This document shows positions 1-8,513 of a DNA stretch of 64,000 bases, piece by piece. The position numbers and the translations under genes were made by a program. Under the pieces are notes generated by a model. That model was not told the DNA's origin, did not search any database, and saw nothing but the letters and a program-made list of their open reading frames with translations. Every line of letters begins with the position of its first letter. Within the stretch, counting starts at the first letter, position 1. Source of the DNA: Streptomyces nodosus. GTDB lineage: Bacteria > Actinomycetota > Actinomycetes > Streptomycetales > Streptomycetaceae. The stretch is taken from positions 310,001-374,000 of the forward strand of contig NZ_CP023747.1 of assembly GCF_008704995.1 (NCBI RefSeq), given 5' to 3'.

Positions 1-528
1 ACGGCAGAACCTCGGGCGTCTCGTTCATCGGAGGCGACCGTACGACGCCCCATCGGATCACCACAAGCGATTTCCGATCACCCCGAACTCAATCCAGGAA
101 CTGTCCGTCCCCCCGGCCCAAGCGGCTCGAAGCAATGCACCCCAGGCCGCTGCCCCCGGCAAACGCCGCACCTACTACACCTTCACAACCGAGGGCTACC
201 GAGCCGCCCGGCGCGAAACCCAACACCACACCGCGGTCTGAGGAAACCGACAGACCTGTCGGACGAATCCTCGACAAGATGCCTGGACAGGATTCCGAAA
301 CACCAGGTCACGTTTCCACCGACCGAAAAGTCAAATCGGAACCTACACCCGGCACCCGTGCGGGCGCGCCGCCGCCGCTATTTCCGCGCCCCGAGCGCAC
401 CTGCCCCTCCGCTTCCCCCTTCCCCCCTTTCCCGCCGGCCCTCGCCTGGCCCGTGTACGCAAGGAGCCCCGCCCGTAGGCGAGCCGGATGACGCGGTCTG
501 CGAGAGGAACGGACATAGAGGCCCAGGC
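1..528. other. No intact gene; possible C-terminal fragment ending at 241
   Basis: I see no complete gene here. On the + strand one frame is open up to a TGA at 239-241 and ends in a basic, aromatic stretch (KRRTYYTFTTEG around 164-205) that looks a little like the C-terminal wing of PadR/winged-helix regulators, but the fragment is too short to assign. The rest is C-rich, Pro/Arg-rich in translation, and shows no coding signature I trust. Confidence 0.3.
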
Positions 529-792
529 ATCTCGCCCAAGGGCGGCGGACTACCGGGCCTGAGCGTGCTGAAGAACGTCGTCAACTCGATCAACCTGTTC
601 GGAATCATCGCCGTCGTCGGCGCCCTCGCCGTCTCGCTCGGCGTATGGGCCTGGGGTCACCACACCGGTGGCCACCAGGCCGAGGCCAACGGCAAGAAGG
701 GCACGGTCGTCACTGCAGGCGCCGCCCTCGGACTGGGCGCCGCGAACGGCATCGTGGCCTTCTTCTCCGGCCTGGGGTCGCAGGTCCACTGA
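529..792 (+). pseudogene. DUF6112-like conjugation membrane protein, 5' end lost
   Basis: Small integral membrane protein of the type that opens the transfer gene cluster of actinobacterial conjugative elements. The conserved body is present: SPKGGGLPG, then KNVVNSINLFGIIAVVGALA (first membrane segment), WGHHTGGHQAEANGKKG (loop) and a second hydrophobic segment ending FFSGLGSQVH. Upstream of the conserved part the frame stays open to an ATG at 358, but residues there are Arg/Pro-rich and look non-coding, and there is no ATG or GTG in frame between that ATG and 529; the nearest internal GTG is 565, which would cut the conserved region. I infer that the original start was lost. The stop TGA (790-792) overlaps the next ATG by one base, showing original translational coupling. 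Family assignment is from pattern recognition, not a search. Confidence 0.55.
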
Positions 793-1484
793 TGCAGAAT
801 CGACTCCCCGCCTTCTCGCTGTCCTCCTACGGCGCGGGCTGGTCGGCCAACCGGCGCATCGCGATCGTCGCCGCCGCTGTCGCCGTCCTGCTCGGCATCG
901 CCGGGATCGTGGCTGTGCTGACCGGCGGCGGGTACGGCCACCAGGCTCCTGAGACTGCCGCGCCTGCCCCGGCGAACAGCCCGGCGTCAGCGGAGGCCGC
1001 CCCGAAGCCTTCCTCCGGGTCCGGGTCGGTGCCCAAGCCTCCGCAGATCGCCGAGCCGGTCGCCTACGCCAAGGCAGTCGCGCAGATGCTGTGGTCCTAC
1101 GACACCCGCGACACCGGCCGCAGCCAACTGCTCGCCGGTATGCGCGTCTGGATGACCTCGGAGGCCAAGTACGCCGACTGGGCGTCGGTCTCTGGCCGGG
1201 TGCCCGATCCGGTGCTGTGATCGCGGATGGCCGACCAGGACCAGCACGCCACCGCCATCGTCATCGAAGGTCACTACCCCGGCGCGTTCAAACAGGCCCT
1301 CGCCGAGGACCCCACGGCGATCACCGAGGCATACATCTACGTCGTCACCGTCAACGGCAAGCAGCAGATCGTCTGGAAGAAGGGCGGCGCCGGAGCCGAG
1401 GAACGGGCCGTGACCCTCGCCGTGCAGTGCCGTCCCTCCCATGACTGCGCTCTGGCCGCCATCGCCCCGAGCGTCACGCAGTGA
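792..1484 (+). pseudogene. Membrane-anchored conjugal transfer protein interrupted by an in-frame TGA
   Basis: One reading frame runs from ATG 792 to TGA 1482-1484 but is interrupted once by TGA at 1218-1220. The N-terminal part (142 residues) has a transmembrane anchor (IAIVAAAVAVLLGIAGIVAV, residues about 23-42), a Pro/Ala-rich linker and a globular part (YAKAVAQMLWSYDTRD). The part after the stop (SRMADQDQHATAIVIEGHYP to the end) continues the same domain, ending CRPSHDCALAAIAPSV. In relatives I recall, the junction reads VPDPVLWSRM, so the simplest explanation is a TGG to TGA change. It sits between the DUF6112-like gene and the TrbL-like gene, the usual place for this accessory transfer protein. 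A second start (ATG 1227) could in principle give a separate C-terminal peptide. Confidence 0.65.
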
Positions 1485-1520
1485 CCCGCGCCTGACGCGA
1501 AAGGGGAGGAGTGGTTCCCT

Positions 1521-2729
1521 GTGGGTTTCTGTGATTACCCCCTGGCGGACAAGCTGTGCGCCGTCGGCGATGCGGTCGACTTCGCCTCGAATCCGGGCAA
1601 GGCCATCGGTGACTGGATGGCGAAGTCCGCCGGTGAACTGGCGGCTGCAGCAGCCGACCTGGCGGCCAAGGCCGTCGACACCACCACAAGGGTCGACCTG
1701 AACGCCAGATGGTTCCGCGACAACTACGAGATGCTGTTGCCGCTCGGCTTGGTCCTGGTCGCCACGTTCTGCGCACAGCTGGTCCGGGCGGCCATCCGGC
1801 GCGACGGACAAGCCGCGCACCTGAACATCGCGTCGGCCATGCGCCGCATCGTGAAGGTCAACCAGATCGCGGCTCTGTCCGGCCTGGGCTGGCTCGTCCC
1901 GGTCGTCGCCGGCCTCGGCGCCGCCATCGGGGCCTTCCTCTACTGGTGCGTGATGATGGTCCGCAAGGTCGGCATCCTCGTTCTGGTCACGCTGGCCATC
2001 TTCGCCTCCGCCGGCGGCGGCTGGGAGGTCGCACGGCGCTGGCGCAAGGGTTGGATCGAAGCCACCGCCACCCTTGTGGTCTCCAAGCTGCTGATGACCG
2101 TGATCTTTGTGCTCGGCATCGCCGCCATGGGCAGGACCGAGGCCGAGGACGGCATCGCCGCTCTGGCCGACGTCATGTCCGGCATCGTGATCACGGTCCT
2201 GGTGCTGCTGTGCCCGTACGCGGTCTTCAAGTTCGTGCACTGGGCCGCCGACGAGACCGACGGCGAGTCCATCCACCGTGCCGGCGGTGCCGGAGCACAG
2301 ATCGCCAGGGCGCATGCCGAGAAGGCCGCCCGCAAGGCCGCCGCGGCTGCAGCCACCGCCGGAACCGGCGGCGTCGCCGCAGCGGGTGCCGCCCCGCAGG
2401 GCCCCGATGCCACTGGCGGGGGATTCCCCGGCGATGTCGCCGCCAACCCGACCGGCGGAGGCAGGGAAGGTTTGCCAACTGGTGGAACGGACGTCTCGCC
2501 CGGTGGCGGCACAGTCAAGTCCGGCCTGGAGACCGCTGTCCAGCCCGCGCCGACCAGCATGTCCGACGACACCAGCGGCCAGGTGGGCGGCAGCCCGGGG
2601 CAGAGTAGACGGCAGTCCACCCCGCCGACCACGACCCCGCCGCCGCAGGGCCCACCGCCGTCCTCCGGTTCGCAGAACGCCACGTCCAGCAGGGCGGGCG
2701 GACCGCCCCCGCCTCCGTCCGGTCTCTGA
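1521..2729 (+). CDS. TrbL/VirB6-like integral membrane protein of the conjugation machinery
   Basis: 402-residue protein starting at GTG 1521 behind AGGAG. The N-terminal soluble part (AIGDWMAKSAGELAAAAADL) is followed by several hydrophobic segments (LLPLGLVLVATFCAQLV about 72-88; SGLGWLVPVVAGLGAAIGAFLYW; VGILVLVTLAIFASAGGGW; LLMTVIFVLGIAAMG; IVITVLVLLCPYAVFKFVHW) and a long low-complexity Ala/Gly/Pro-rich tail from about residue 255. This is the organisation of VirB6/TrbL-like inner-membrane channel proteins. The loop joining AAIRRDGQA to MRRIVKVNQIAAL seems short compared with relatives I remember, so an internal in-frame deletion after the first membrane segment is possible; that is inference. 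Flanked by two broken transfer genes, so probably no longer functional in transfer. Confidence 0.6.
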   Translation: MGFCDYPLADKLCAVGDAVDFASNPGKAIGDWMAKSAGELAAAAADLAAKAVDTTTRVDLNARWFRDNYEMLLPLGLVLVATFCAQLVRAAIRRDGQAAHLNIASAMRRIVKVNQIAALSGLGWLVPVVAGLGAAIGAFLYWCVMMVRKVGILVLVTLAIFASAGGGWEVARRWRKGWIEATATLVVSKLLMTVIFVLGIAAMGRTEAEDGIAALADVMSGIVITVLVLLCPYAVFKFVHWAADETDGESIHRAGGAGAQIARAHAEKAARKAAAAAATAGTGGVAAAGAAPQGPDATGGGFPGDVAANPTGGGREGLPTGGTDVSPGGGTVKSGLETAVQPAPTSMSDDTSGQVGGSPGQSRRQSTPPTTTPPPQGPPPSSGSQNATSSRAGGPPPPPSGL

Positions 2730-2805
2730 TCCCCTGTCCGTCTACCGGGGGCGGGACGCACAGGCCCCGCCCCCGGGTTCCACCCGTGCCACCAGGACCC
2801 GTCCC

Positions 2806-4279
2806 TTGACTGATCTCTCCGTCGCCCCGGTCACGGTGAAGTTCCCGCACCGGTCCCGCCGCGGCATCCTCCTCGGCCTCTCCCTGCCCCAACTCGTCCT
2901 CATCTCGTGCACGCTGGCGCTGCTGCTGATAACGGTGATCTCCACCGGGCTGCTCGGCGCCGTCGTCCTCGCACCGCTGTGGGCGGCGTCCAGTGCGCTC
3001 GTCGCCATCCGCCGGCACGGACGCTCCCTGATCGACTGGGCGCCGATCACCGCCCGATACGCCCACCGTCGCCGTACCGGCCAGACCCTCTGGCTTGCCC
3101 GGCCCGTCACCCGGCCCCGGCAGGACGGCATTCTCCACCTGCCCGGCACCGCCGCCTCCCTCAAAGTGGTCACCCCCGGCGACTCCGCCAACGGCGCCGC
3201 GGCCATCCATGACCCTCACCAGCAAACCCTGACCGCCATCGCCCGCGTCACCTCCCGCGCCTTCGCCCTCCTGGACCCTGCCACCCAGAACCACCAGGTG
3301 AGCAGTTGGGGTCGTGCACTGGCGGGTGTCGCCCGCAGCGGGCACATCGCCGCGGTGCAGGTGCTGGAGCGCACCGTCCCCGGCAGTGGCGACACCCTCA
3401 CCCGCCATTGGACCCAGAACGGGCAGCCGCAGGCGCCGGTGGCCGGACAGATCTACTCCAAGCTGGTCGCCTCGGCCGGGCCCGCTGCCGCCCCGCACGA
3501 GACCTACCTCGCCATTTCCCTCGATCTCAAGGCCGCCCGGCGCCTGATCTCGCAGACCAGCGGCGGTCTCCCTGGGGCGTTCACCGTCATGGAGCAGACC
3601 ACCGCGTCCATCGCGCAGGCTGCGCGCAACGCCGGCCTCCAGGTCACCGGGTGGCTGAGCGCGCGGGAGATCGCCGCCGTCATCCACACCGCCTACGACC
3701 CAGGTGCGCTCGCCGCCCTGCAGCAATGGTCCGAGACCGGCCGCGCCGAGGCCGACCCGGCCGCTGCCGGGCCCGTCGTCCAGGTCGAGGAGCACGACCG
3801 CCTCGCCACCGACAGCGCCCGGCACGCGACGTACTGGGTGGAGAACTGGCCCCGGCCGGAGTCGCATGCCGGGTTCCTGCACGGGCTGATGTTCTCAGCT
3901 GGCGTGCGGCGCAGCCTCTCCCTTATATACGTGCCCCAGGGGCTCGAGTCCGCGCTGCGGGACGTCCCAGCGGAAGAAGGCTGCGATCATCGCCGACGCC
4001 AACGAGCGCGCCCGCCGCGGGCAGGTCGATTCCGAAGAGGATTCCGTCGAGTACGCCGACGTCAAGCAGCGTGAGCGCCAGCTCATCGCCGGGCACGCGG
4101 ACGTGGCCCTGACCGGCCTGGTCACCGTCACCGCCGAGACCGATGCCCTCCTGGACGCCGCCTGCGCACAGATCGAGACCCACGCCGTCACCTCCGGCGT
4201 CGACCTGCGACGGCTCAACTACCAGCAGCCGGACGCCTTCGCCCTCAGTGCGCTCCCCCTCGCCCGCACCGCCCTGTGA
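2806..4279 (+). pseudogene. SCO6880-family conjugation protein, frameshifted near residue 388
   Basis: Probable TTG start at 2806. Residues 1-387 are open: a basic N-terminus, two hydrophobic segments (LLGLSLPQLVLISCTLALLL and LLGAVVLAPLWAASSALVAI) and a soluble domain with TLTAIARVTSRAFALLDP and YLAISLDLKAARRLI. At 3966-3968 (CCC) the frame is lost; dropping one C restores QRKKAAIIADANERARRGQ, SVEYADVKQRERQLIAGHADVALTG and the end RRLNYQQPDAFALSALPLAR, closing at TGA 4277-4279. Full length without the insertion would be about 490 codons, normal for this family of ICE proteins located before the VirB4-like ATPase. The expected ATPase gene does not follow; the element is truncated here. Either a real inactivating +1 insertion or a homopolymer sequencing error. 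Confidence 0.65.
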
Positions 4280-4542
4280 GCCGGGCCCGTCCCCACCGGC
4301 CGGCACCCTGGCCCGCTGTTCTTCGCTCATCCGCGACGGACCACCCGTCGCTGCCCCTGCCTCCCGGCAGGAAGGACCACCACCCTTGACCTATCGCACG
4401 CCCCCGGACGACGCGCACCCCTACCTCCGTGCCGCGAGCGCCGGCATCCGCCACCACACGCGAGCCCTCACGCCGTCGGACGTGAACCCAGCGGCACGGT
4501 CAAGCCGAGATGGTCGTGAGCAGCGGAAAGGCCAGGAATACA

Positions 4543-4905
4543 TGGGCTGGAGCACACGAGAAGTTGCGCAACTCGCCGGTACGACTCTGCGCGCTGTCCG
4601 GCACTATCACGAGGTCGGCCTCCTCGACCTGCCGGAACGACAACCGAACGGCTACAAAAAGTATCGGACCGAACACCTTGTGTGACTTATTCAGATCCGT
4701 CGCCTCACGGAACTCGGCATCCCGCTCGCGCGGATCCCGGACGTGCAGGACGAGCCGCAGCTTTTGAGGAGGATCTCGCCGAGGCGGATGCGGAGCTCGC
4801 CCTCACCATTGCTCAGCTACAGAAGGCGCGGAAGGTAATAGCCAAGCTCCGTCGACGGCCGGTGTCGACCGGCCTCCCTGTCGACCTGTCAGCTGCCGCA
4901 TCAGG
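4543..4905 (+). pseudogene. MerR-family regulator, nonsense and frameshift mutated
   Basis: ATG 4543 begins a clear MerR winged helix-turn-helix (STREVAQLAGTTLRAVRHYH, then GLLDLPERQPNGYKKYRTEHLV). A TGA at 4683-4685 stops it exactly where family members continue with an Arg (CGA to TGA is the simplest change); the same frame then resumes IQIRRLTELGIPLARIPDV. A second frame change near 4763-4766 is needed to continue into EEDLAEADAELALTIAQLQK, the antiparallel coiled-coil dimerisation helix. The 5' side is also odd: a TTG at 4386 starts a stretch (TPPDDAHPYLRAASAGIRHH) that looks like the beginning of a further transfer gene and reads straight into the MerR frame. The gene marks the right edge of the conjugative-element remnant. 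Confidence 0.7.
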
Positions 4906-5263
4906 TCACGGCGTACCCGGGGACGGAAGGCCATCGCAAGGTCATGACCACGGAGTCCTCCTCGGCGAACCAGGAGTGGTCCACTCCCTGGCCCCAGACG
5001 ACGTAGTCGCCCTGCCGCTCCAGCAGCACGCTGCGGCCGGGGAACTCCATGCGGAAGCGTCCGGTGATGAGAACCAGCAGAGCTGTCCGCACCTCACCCT
5101 GCACCCACTGTGCTCGTTGCTCACCGCGTGGATGGACACCCCATTTCACCTCGACGGCGTCACTGTGGCGGGGATCGCCCTGCTCCATGAAGTGGCCCAG
5201 CAGCCATCCCCGGTTCGCTGTCGCGTCCTTGCCCGCATTGCCCACGTACACGCCGTCATCCAT
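4901..5263 (-). CDS. Cupin-like hypothetical protein
   Basis: 120 residues from the ATG at 5263; an upstream ATG (5281) is possible but adds only six residues. The sequence is typical of a small single-domain cupin-like fold family common in Streptomyces: DGVYVGNAGKDATANRGWLL at the start, a central HPRGEQRAQWVQGEVRTALL strand pair and the end GDYVVWGQGVDHSWFAEEDS, where HSW and preceding Gly residues fit the second cupin motif. No clear metal triad beyond the His residues, no enzyme assignment. It converges on the decayed MerR gene, its stop overlapping the end of that remnant, and is separated by about 140 bp from the glycosyltransferase end. Confidence 0.55.
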   Translation of the reverse strand: MDDGVYVGNAGKDATANRGWLLGHFMEQGDPRHSDAVEVKWGVHPRGEQRAQWVQGEVRTALLVLITGRFRMEFPGRSVLLERQGDYVVWGQGVDHSWFAEEDSVVMTLRWPSVPGYAVT

Positions 5264-5406
5264 GATCCCGAACGCTAGCAACCGGGGTCGGCCACAGCAC
5301 GATCGATCGCGGGGTCACAGTTGCCACTTGCCGAAACCCCGGACGGGTTCACCACGCCCGGGGCCTCTTCGCCCGGACCGGCCCGAGCACTACGGGCCGG
5401 CACCGT

Positions 5407-6612
5407 TCACCGGGACTCGTCGACCAACCGGCGCGCGGCCACCTCCGCGCCGTCCGTGCGGAGCCGGCTACCCAGGGACTTCGCACGCGCTCGGGTCTCG
5501 GGTGACAGGGCGCTCTTGAGCGCGATGCCCAGGGAATCGACGGTGGTGGTCGGAGCGTCGAGGGCCGCACCGAGGTCGAGTGCGGCCACCCGGCCGGCCC
5601 AGTAAGGGTTGTCCGACAGCTGGAGAGGTACGACCACTTGCGGCGCGCCCGCGCGGGCCGCCGTCAGCGTCGTACCCGCGCCGCCGTGGTGGACCACGGC
5701 GGCCACCCTGCCGAACAGGTTCTGATGGCTGACCTCGCCGATGGCGAAGCAGTCGTCCCCGTCGTCCACGAGATCCAGGTCCGCCCAACCACGGGACACG
5801 AGCACGCGGTGCCCCTGGGCGCGGATCGCCTCGACGGCCATGCCTCCGATGCCTTCGGCCGGGGACATGCTGCCGAAGCCGACATAGACCGGTGGGGCAC
5901 CCGCGTCCAGGAACCTCGCCAGGTCCGCGGGGAGGGGCCGTTCGTCCGCGAGGGTCCAGGCGCCGGTCTGTACGACGTCGAGGCCGGAGGTCTCCCGCCA
6001 CGCTCCCAGGACCAGGTCCGCCGCCAACCACGGACGGTCGGTGAGGATGTGGTCGCGCACATTGTCCACCAGCGGCAGACCGAGCGCTGCCCGGTGACTG
6101 TTGAGTGCCTGGCCGAACTGCGCGTTGACGTTCTGGGCGTCCGACTCCCACAGCGTCCGGTTGTCGGCGGCCTCGGGCTCCGGCCAGCCCGGCCGCGGCG
6201 GCGGCGCGTGGTACGGCGACGGCAGGTGGACCGCCGCATAGCTCACATACACATAGGAAATACCCGCGGCCTCGGCCACGGATCGCGCGGCGACCTGCCC
6301 CAGACCTGCCGCCACCACCACGTCGCATCCGTCGAACGCCGCAGGAAAGGTGTCGAACTGTGTCTCGACCAACTCGTTCCGGTAGCGGGCCAGGTCCTTC
6401 GCCGAGGGCAGGGTCGTCCCCCGCATCAACTCCCTGACAGGTGGGCCGACCGGCACCAGTGGCACTCCGATACCCGCGAGCCGCTCGGCGAACTCCTCGT
6501 CCGGCGGAGCGCACATCCGCACCTCCGCGCCGAGCGCCCGTAGCCGCACCGCGAGTGCCACCAGCGGTTCGACGTCGCCACGTGTCCCGTATGTAGACAA
6601 CAGCACCCGCAT
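5407..6612 (-). CDS. Glycosyltransferase, GT1 / vancomycin-aglycone glucosyltransferase-like
   Basis: 401-residue GT-B fold enzyme predicted to move a sugar from a nucleotide donor to a small hydrophobic acceptor in the cytoplasm. The N-terminal Rossmann domain opens MRVLLSTYGTRGDVEPLVAL, the classic start of macrolide/glycopeptide-type GT1 enzymes; the donor domain has ADERPLPADLARFLDAGAPPVYVGFGSM, then VHHGGAGTTLTAARAGAPQV around residues 308-330 with the conserved HHGGAGTT donor-binding loop and LSDNPYWAGRV (normally Q/D-Q near the sugar). Length is normal for the family. AGAGGA precedes the ATG by about 7 bases. It is divergent from the nucleotidyltransferase gene at 6881, so a shared sugar-modification role is possible but there is no biosynthetic cluster around it. 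Confidence 0.85.
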   Translation of the reverse strand: MRVLLSTYGTRGDVEPLVALAVRLRALGAEVRMCAPPDEEFAERLAGIGVPLVPVGPPVRELMRGTTLPSAKDLARYRNELVETQFDTFPAAFDGCDVVVAAGLGQVAARSVAEAAGISYVYVSYAAVHLPSPYHAPPPRPGWPEPEAADNRTLWESDAQNVNAQFGQALNSHRAALGLPLVDNVRDHILTDRPWLAADLVLGAWRETSGLDVVQTGAWTLADERPLPADLARFLDAGAPPVYVGFGSMSPAEGIGGMAVEAIRAQGHRVLVSRGWADLDLVDDGDDCFAIGEVSHQNLFGRVAAVVHHGGAGTTLTAARAGAPQVVVPLQLSDNPYWAGRVAALDLGAALDAPTTTVDSLGIALKSALSPETRARAKSLGSRLRTDGAEVAARRLVDESR

Positions 6613-6880
6613 TCAGCGTCCTCTTTCGTGGGGTCTTCCATGCGTCTGTGTGGTCGTCAGGAATAATCGGCAGCAGTGTAGGCCGCGTGCCGGCCAGGGC
6701 AAGGGAAGGTCGCCTCGCAGCATCCGCTCGGTGACATCGGTCAACTCGACTGTTCCGCAGCGGACTTGTGCCTACAGGTGCATGTGGGGCCGGAGGTTCG
6801 GTGTCGGTTGGCTCTGGGCAGTCTGTGCTCGGCGAGGTGTGCAAGTTCCCCCATCGTCCACACGACCGGAGTGCCACTCG

Positions 6881-7585
6881 ATGCAGAGTCCGCCCACACC
6901 CGTACCTGATGTTTCGGTCATCCTGCCCTGCGCCGGACACGGAACACGTTTCGGGTCGCCCTACCCGAAGGAGCTGCACTGTCTGGCTCCCGGGGTGACC
7001 GTGTTGGACCGCAGCCTGGAATCCGTCGTCGAACTCGCCAAGAGCGGGCTCAATGTACGCCTGGTCGTCGTGTTCGGAACACACAAGCTGGGCACCGTGA
7101 GTTACCTCGCTCGCTATGCCGACACCTTCCAGATGGTCTTCGTCTACCAGGACGAGTCGTTCGGACCTGGTCTCGACGGGGCGATCCGGTCCGCTCTGCC
7201 GATGACACAGGGGCCGGTGGTCCTCGTACTGCCCGACATCGTTGTCTCGGGGGTGGACACGCCTGGCAAGCTCCTTCACGCCTTGCGGCAGGTGGACGTG
7301 GCGGGCTGGAGCGTGGTGGCCGCTGAGGAGCGGGATCACGACACGCTCCGGCAGATGGGCGCTTTGGTCGTCACCGAGGCGGACGGCGCCCTGACCGTGG
7401 GGGCTGCCACCGACAAGCCGACGGATCCCTCGGGCTTCAACGCGTTCTGGGGCATGGTGGCCGTCACCGAGAGCGAGGCGCACAAGCTGCCCGACGTCGT
7501 GGGCACGGGAACGACCAATCCGTTGGCCGGTGCGGTCGCTCTCATGGTGGAGGGGATCGCCAACTACAACACCCCCGCGTGCTGA
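6881..7585 (+). CDS. Nucleotidyltransferase-like protein (sugar-1-phosphate NTP transferase fold)
   Basis: 234 residues from ATG 6881. The N-terminus PDVSVILPCAGHGTRFGSPY is the glycine-rich nucleotide-binding loop of NTP_transferase proteins (consensus GxGTR), followed by PKELHCL (usually PKxxxPl, the Lys contacting phosphate), a Rossmann-like core (VRLVVVFGTHKLGTVSYLA) and VVLVLPDIVVSG, a position normally holding the metal-binding D. The protein is shorter than RmlA/GalU enzymes and lacks an obvious C-terminal oligomerisation domain, so it may be a divergent regulator or a phosphocholine-type nucleotidyltransferase. The frame is open well upstream but the family start motif sits 8 residues after this ATG. 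Divergent from the glycosyltransferase with a 268-bp gap that should hold both promoters. Confidence 0.6.
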   Translation: MQSPPTPVPDVSVILPCAGHGTRFGSPYPKELHCLAPGVTVLDRSLESVVELAKSGLNVRLVVVFGTHKLGTVSYLARYADTFQMVFVYQDESFGPGLDGAIRSALPMTQGPVVLVLPDIVVSGVDTPGKLLHALRQVDVAGWSVVAAEERDHDTLRQMGALVVTEADGALTVGAATDKPTDPSGFNAFWGMVAVTESEAHKLPDVVGTGTTNPLAGAVALMVEGIANYNTPAC

Positions 7586-7633
7586 CCTCCTCCTCTCCGG
7601 TGGGGCCCGTAGTTCACGCCACCGCCGCCGGAC

Positions 7634-7870
7634 TTGCCGGTCGGCCGGCCGTCGACACCGTGCATCCGCGCCGGCGAGGCGCCCGCCGTCGAAACGCGGC
7701 AGCGACAGCCCGGCCGGCACCGCCCGCAGCCGGCCGACGTCGATCCGGCCGTGGTTCAGGCCGCCGTACATCGCGCCGTGCTCACGACGATGCTTGGGCA
7801 GCAGCGTCAGGTCCATCGGGGACTTCACCGCACCGTCCGCACACAGCGCCGCGTCCGCCAGCTCGAACAA
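7634..7870 (-). pseudogene. N-terminal fragment of an IS701-like transposase
   Basis: From ATG 7870 the first 60 or so residues (MFELADAALCADGAVKSPMD, then LPKHRREHGAMYGGLNHGRID and LRAVPAGLSLPRFDGGRL) match the start of a transposase family very common in Streptomyces (NF041680/IS701-like, by memory). After GGRL the expected first catalytic Asp region is absent and the frame becomes meaningless Arg-rich translation continuing into the 7585 region. So only the 5' stub of the transposase gene remains, with no inverted repeat visible. It lies in the gap between the nucleotidyltransferase and the small gene at 7888. Confidence 0.6.
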
Positions 7871-7887
7871 CTCGTCGCGCCGAGCGG

Positions 7888-8229
7888 TCAGAGCTCGGTC
7901 CTGAGGTAGCGGCCCCAGATCTGGGCCTTGCGATAGGGACCGTCCCCGCCGGTGTCGTACTGCGGCGTGTCGAAGGTGACCCAGTACAGCAACTCACCAT
8001 CGAGTGCCTGTGCATGTTCGTTGGGTTCGGGTGCACCCATGGCATCGATCGTGCCGGCGAACTCGGCCTGCCAAGGGCCGTCCCATCCCGGGTCCCGAAC
8101 GACCGTGACCCGGGTTCCCGGTGCCCATGCACCCGTCGGCCATCTCTGGCTCAAGGGACGACCGAGGATGTGCTCCATGGCCTGGCGATCATCTATATCC
8201 GCGGGAAGAGAGTCGGAATGGTCCGTCAC
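7888..8229 (-). CDS. Conserved hypothetical protein (113 aa)
   Basis: I take the GTG at 8229 (TDHSDSLPADIDDRQAMEHI) because the longer open frame up to 8430 is Arg/Ala-rich and non-conserved in look. The protein is acidic and soluble: a short helical N-terminus with LPADIDDRQAMEHILGRPL, then a beta-rich part with GTRVTVVRDPGWDGPWQAEF, LLYWVTFDTPQYDTGGDGPY and the ending KAQIWGRYLRTEL. The pattern WVTFDxPQxDxxGDGPY recurs in Streptomyces hypothetical proteins I recognise but cannot name; no catalytic motif. Single gene, convergent with nothing, divergent from the aminotransferase at 8514. Confidence 0.55.
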   Translation of the reverse strand: MTDHSDSLPADIDDRQAMEHILGRPLSQRWPTGAWAPGTRVTVVRDPGWDGPWQAEFAGTIDAMGAPEPNEHAQALDGELLYWVTFDTPQYDTGGDGPYRKAQIWGRYLRTEL

Positions 8230-8513
8230 GCCGCCCACTCTGCCCGCACCACTCCAGGAACGCCAGAGGACAAAGTACAAGCCGCGAACCACCGGAAGCG
8301 GGCACGGGGTCACCATCTGTACCCCGCCGCGCGCCACGATGGCCGGCCGTGCGAGGCTTCGGAGCCGAACGGCGGTCGCTGAAGACGCCCGTCCGGAAGC
8401 AGCCGCCCGACACGGCGGTCTGCCGACCATGAGCAGAAAGCGGTTGTACTCGCGACTCAGCGCGCGCCCGTCACCACACCGCCCGCCCGAACGGTCCCGA
8501 AAGGACGAACTCC

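Noticed and set aside
5468..7870. 800-codon minus-strand frame spanning glycosyltransferase region
   Set aside because: Only its first 80 codons (transposase stub) are meaningful; the rest is an out-of-frame reading of the glycosyltransferase.
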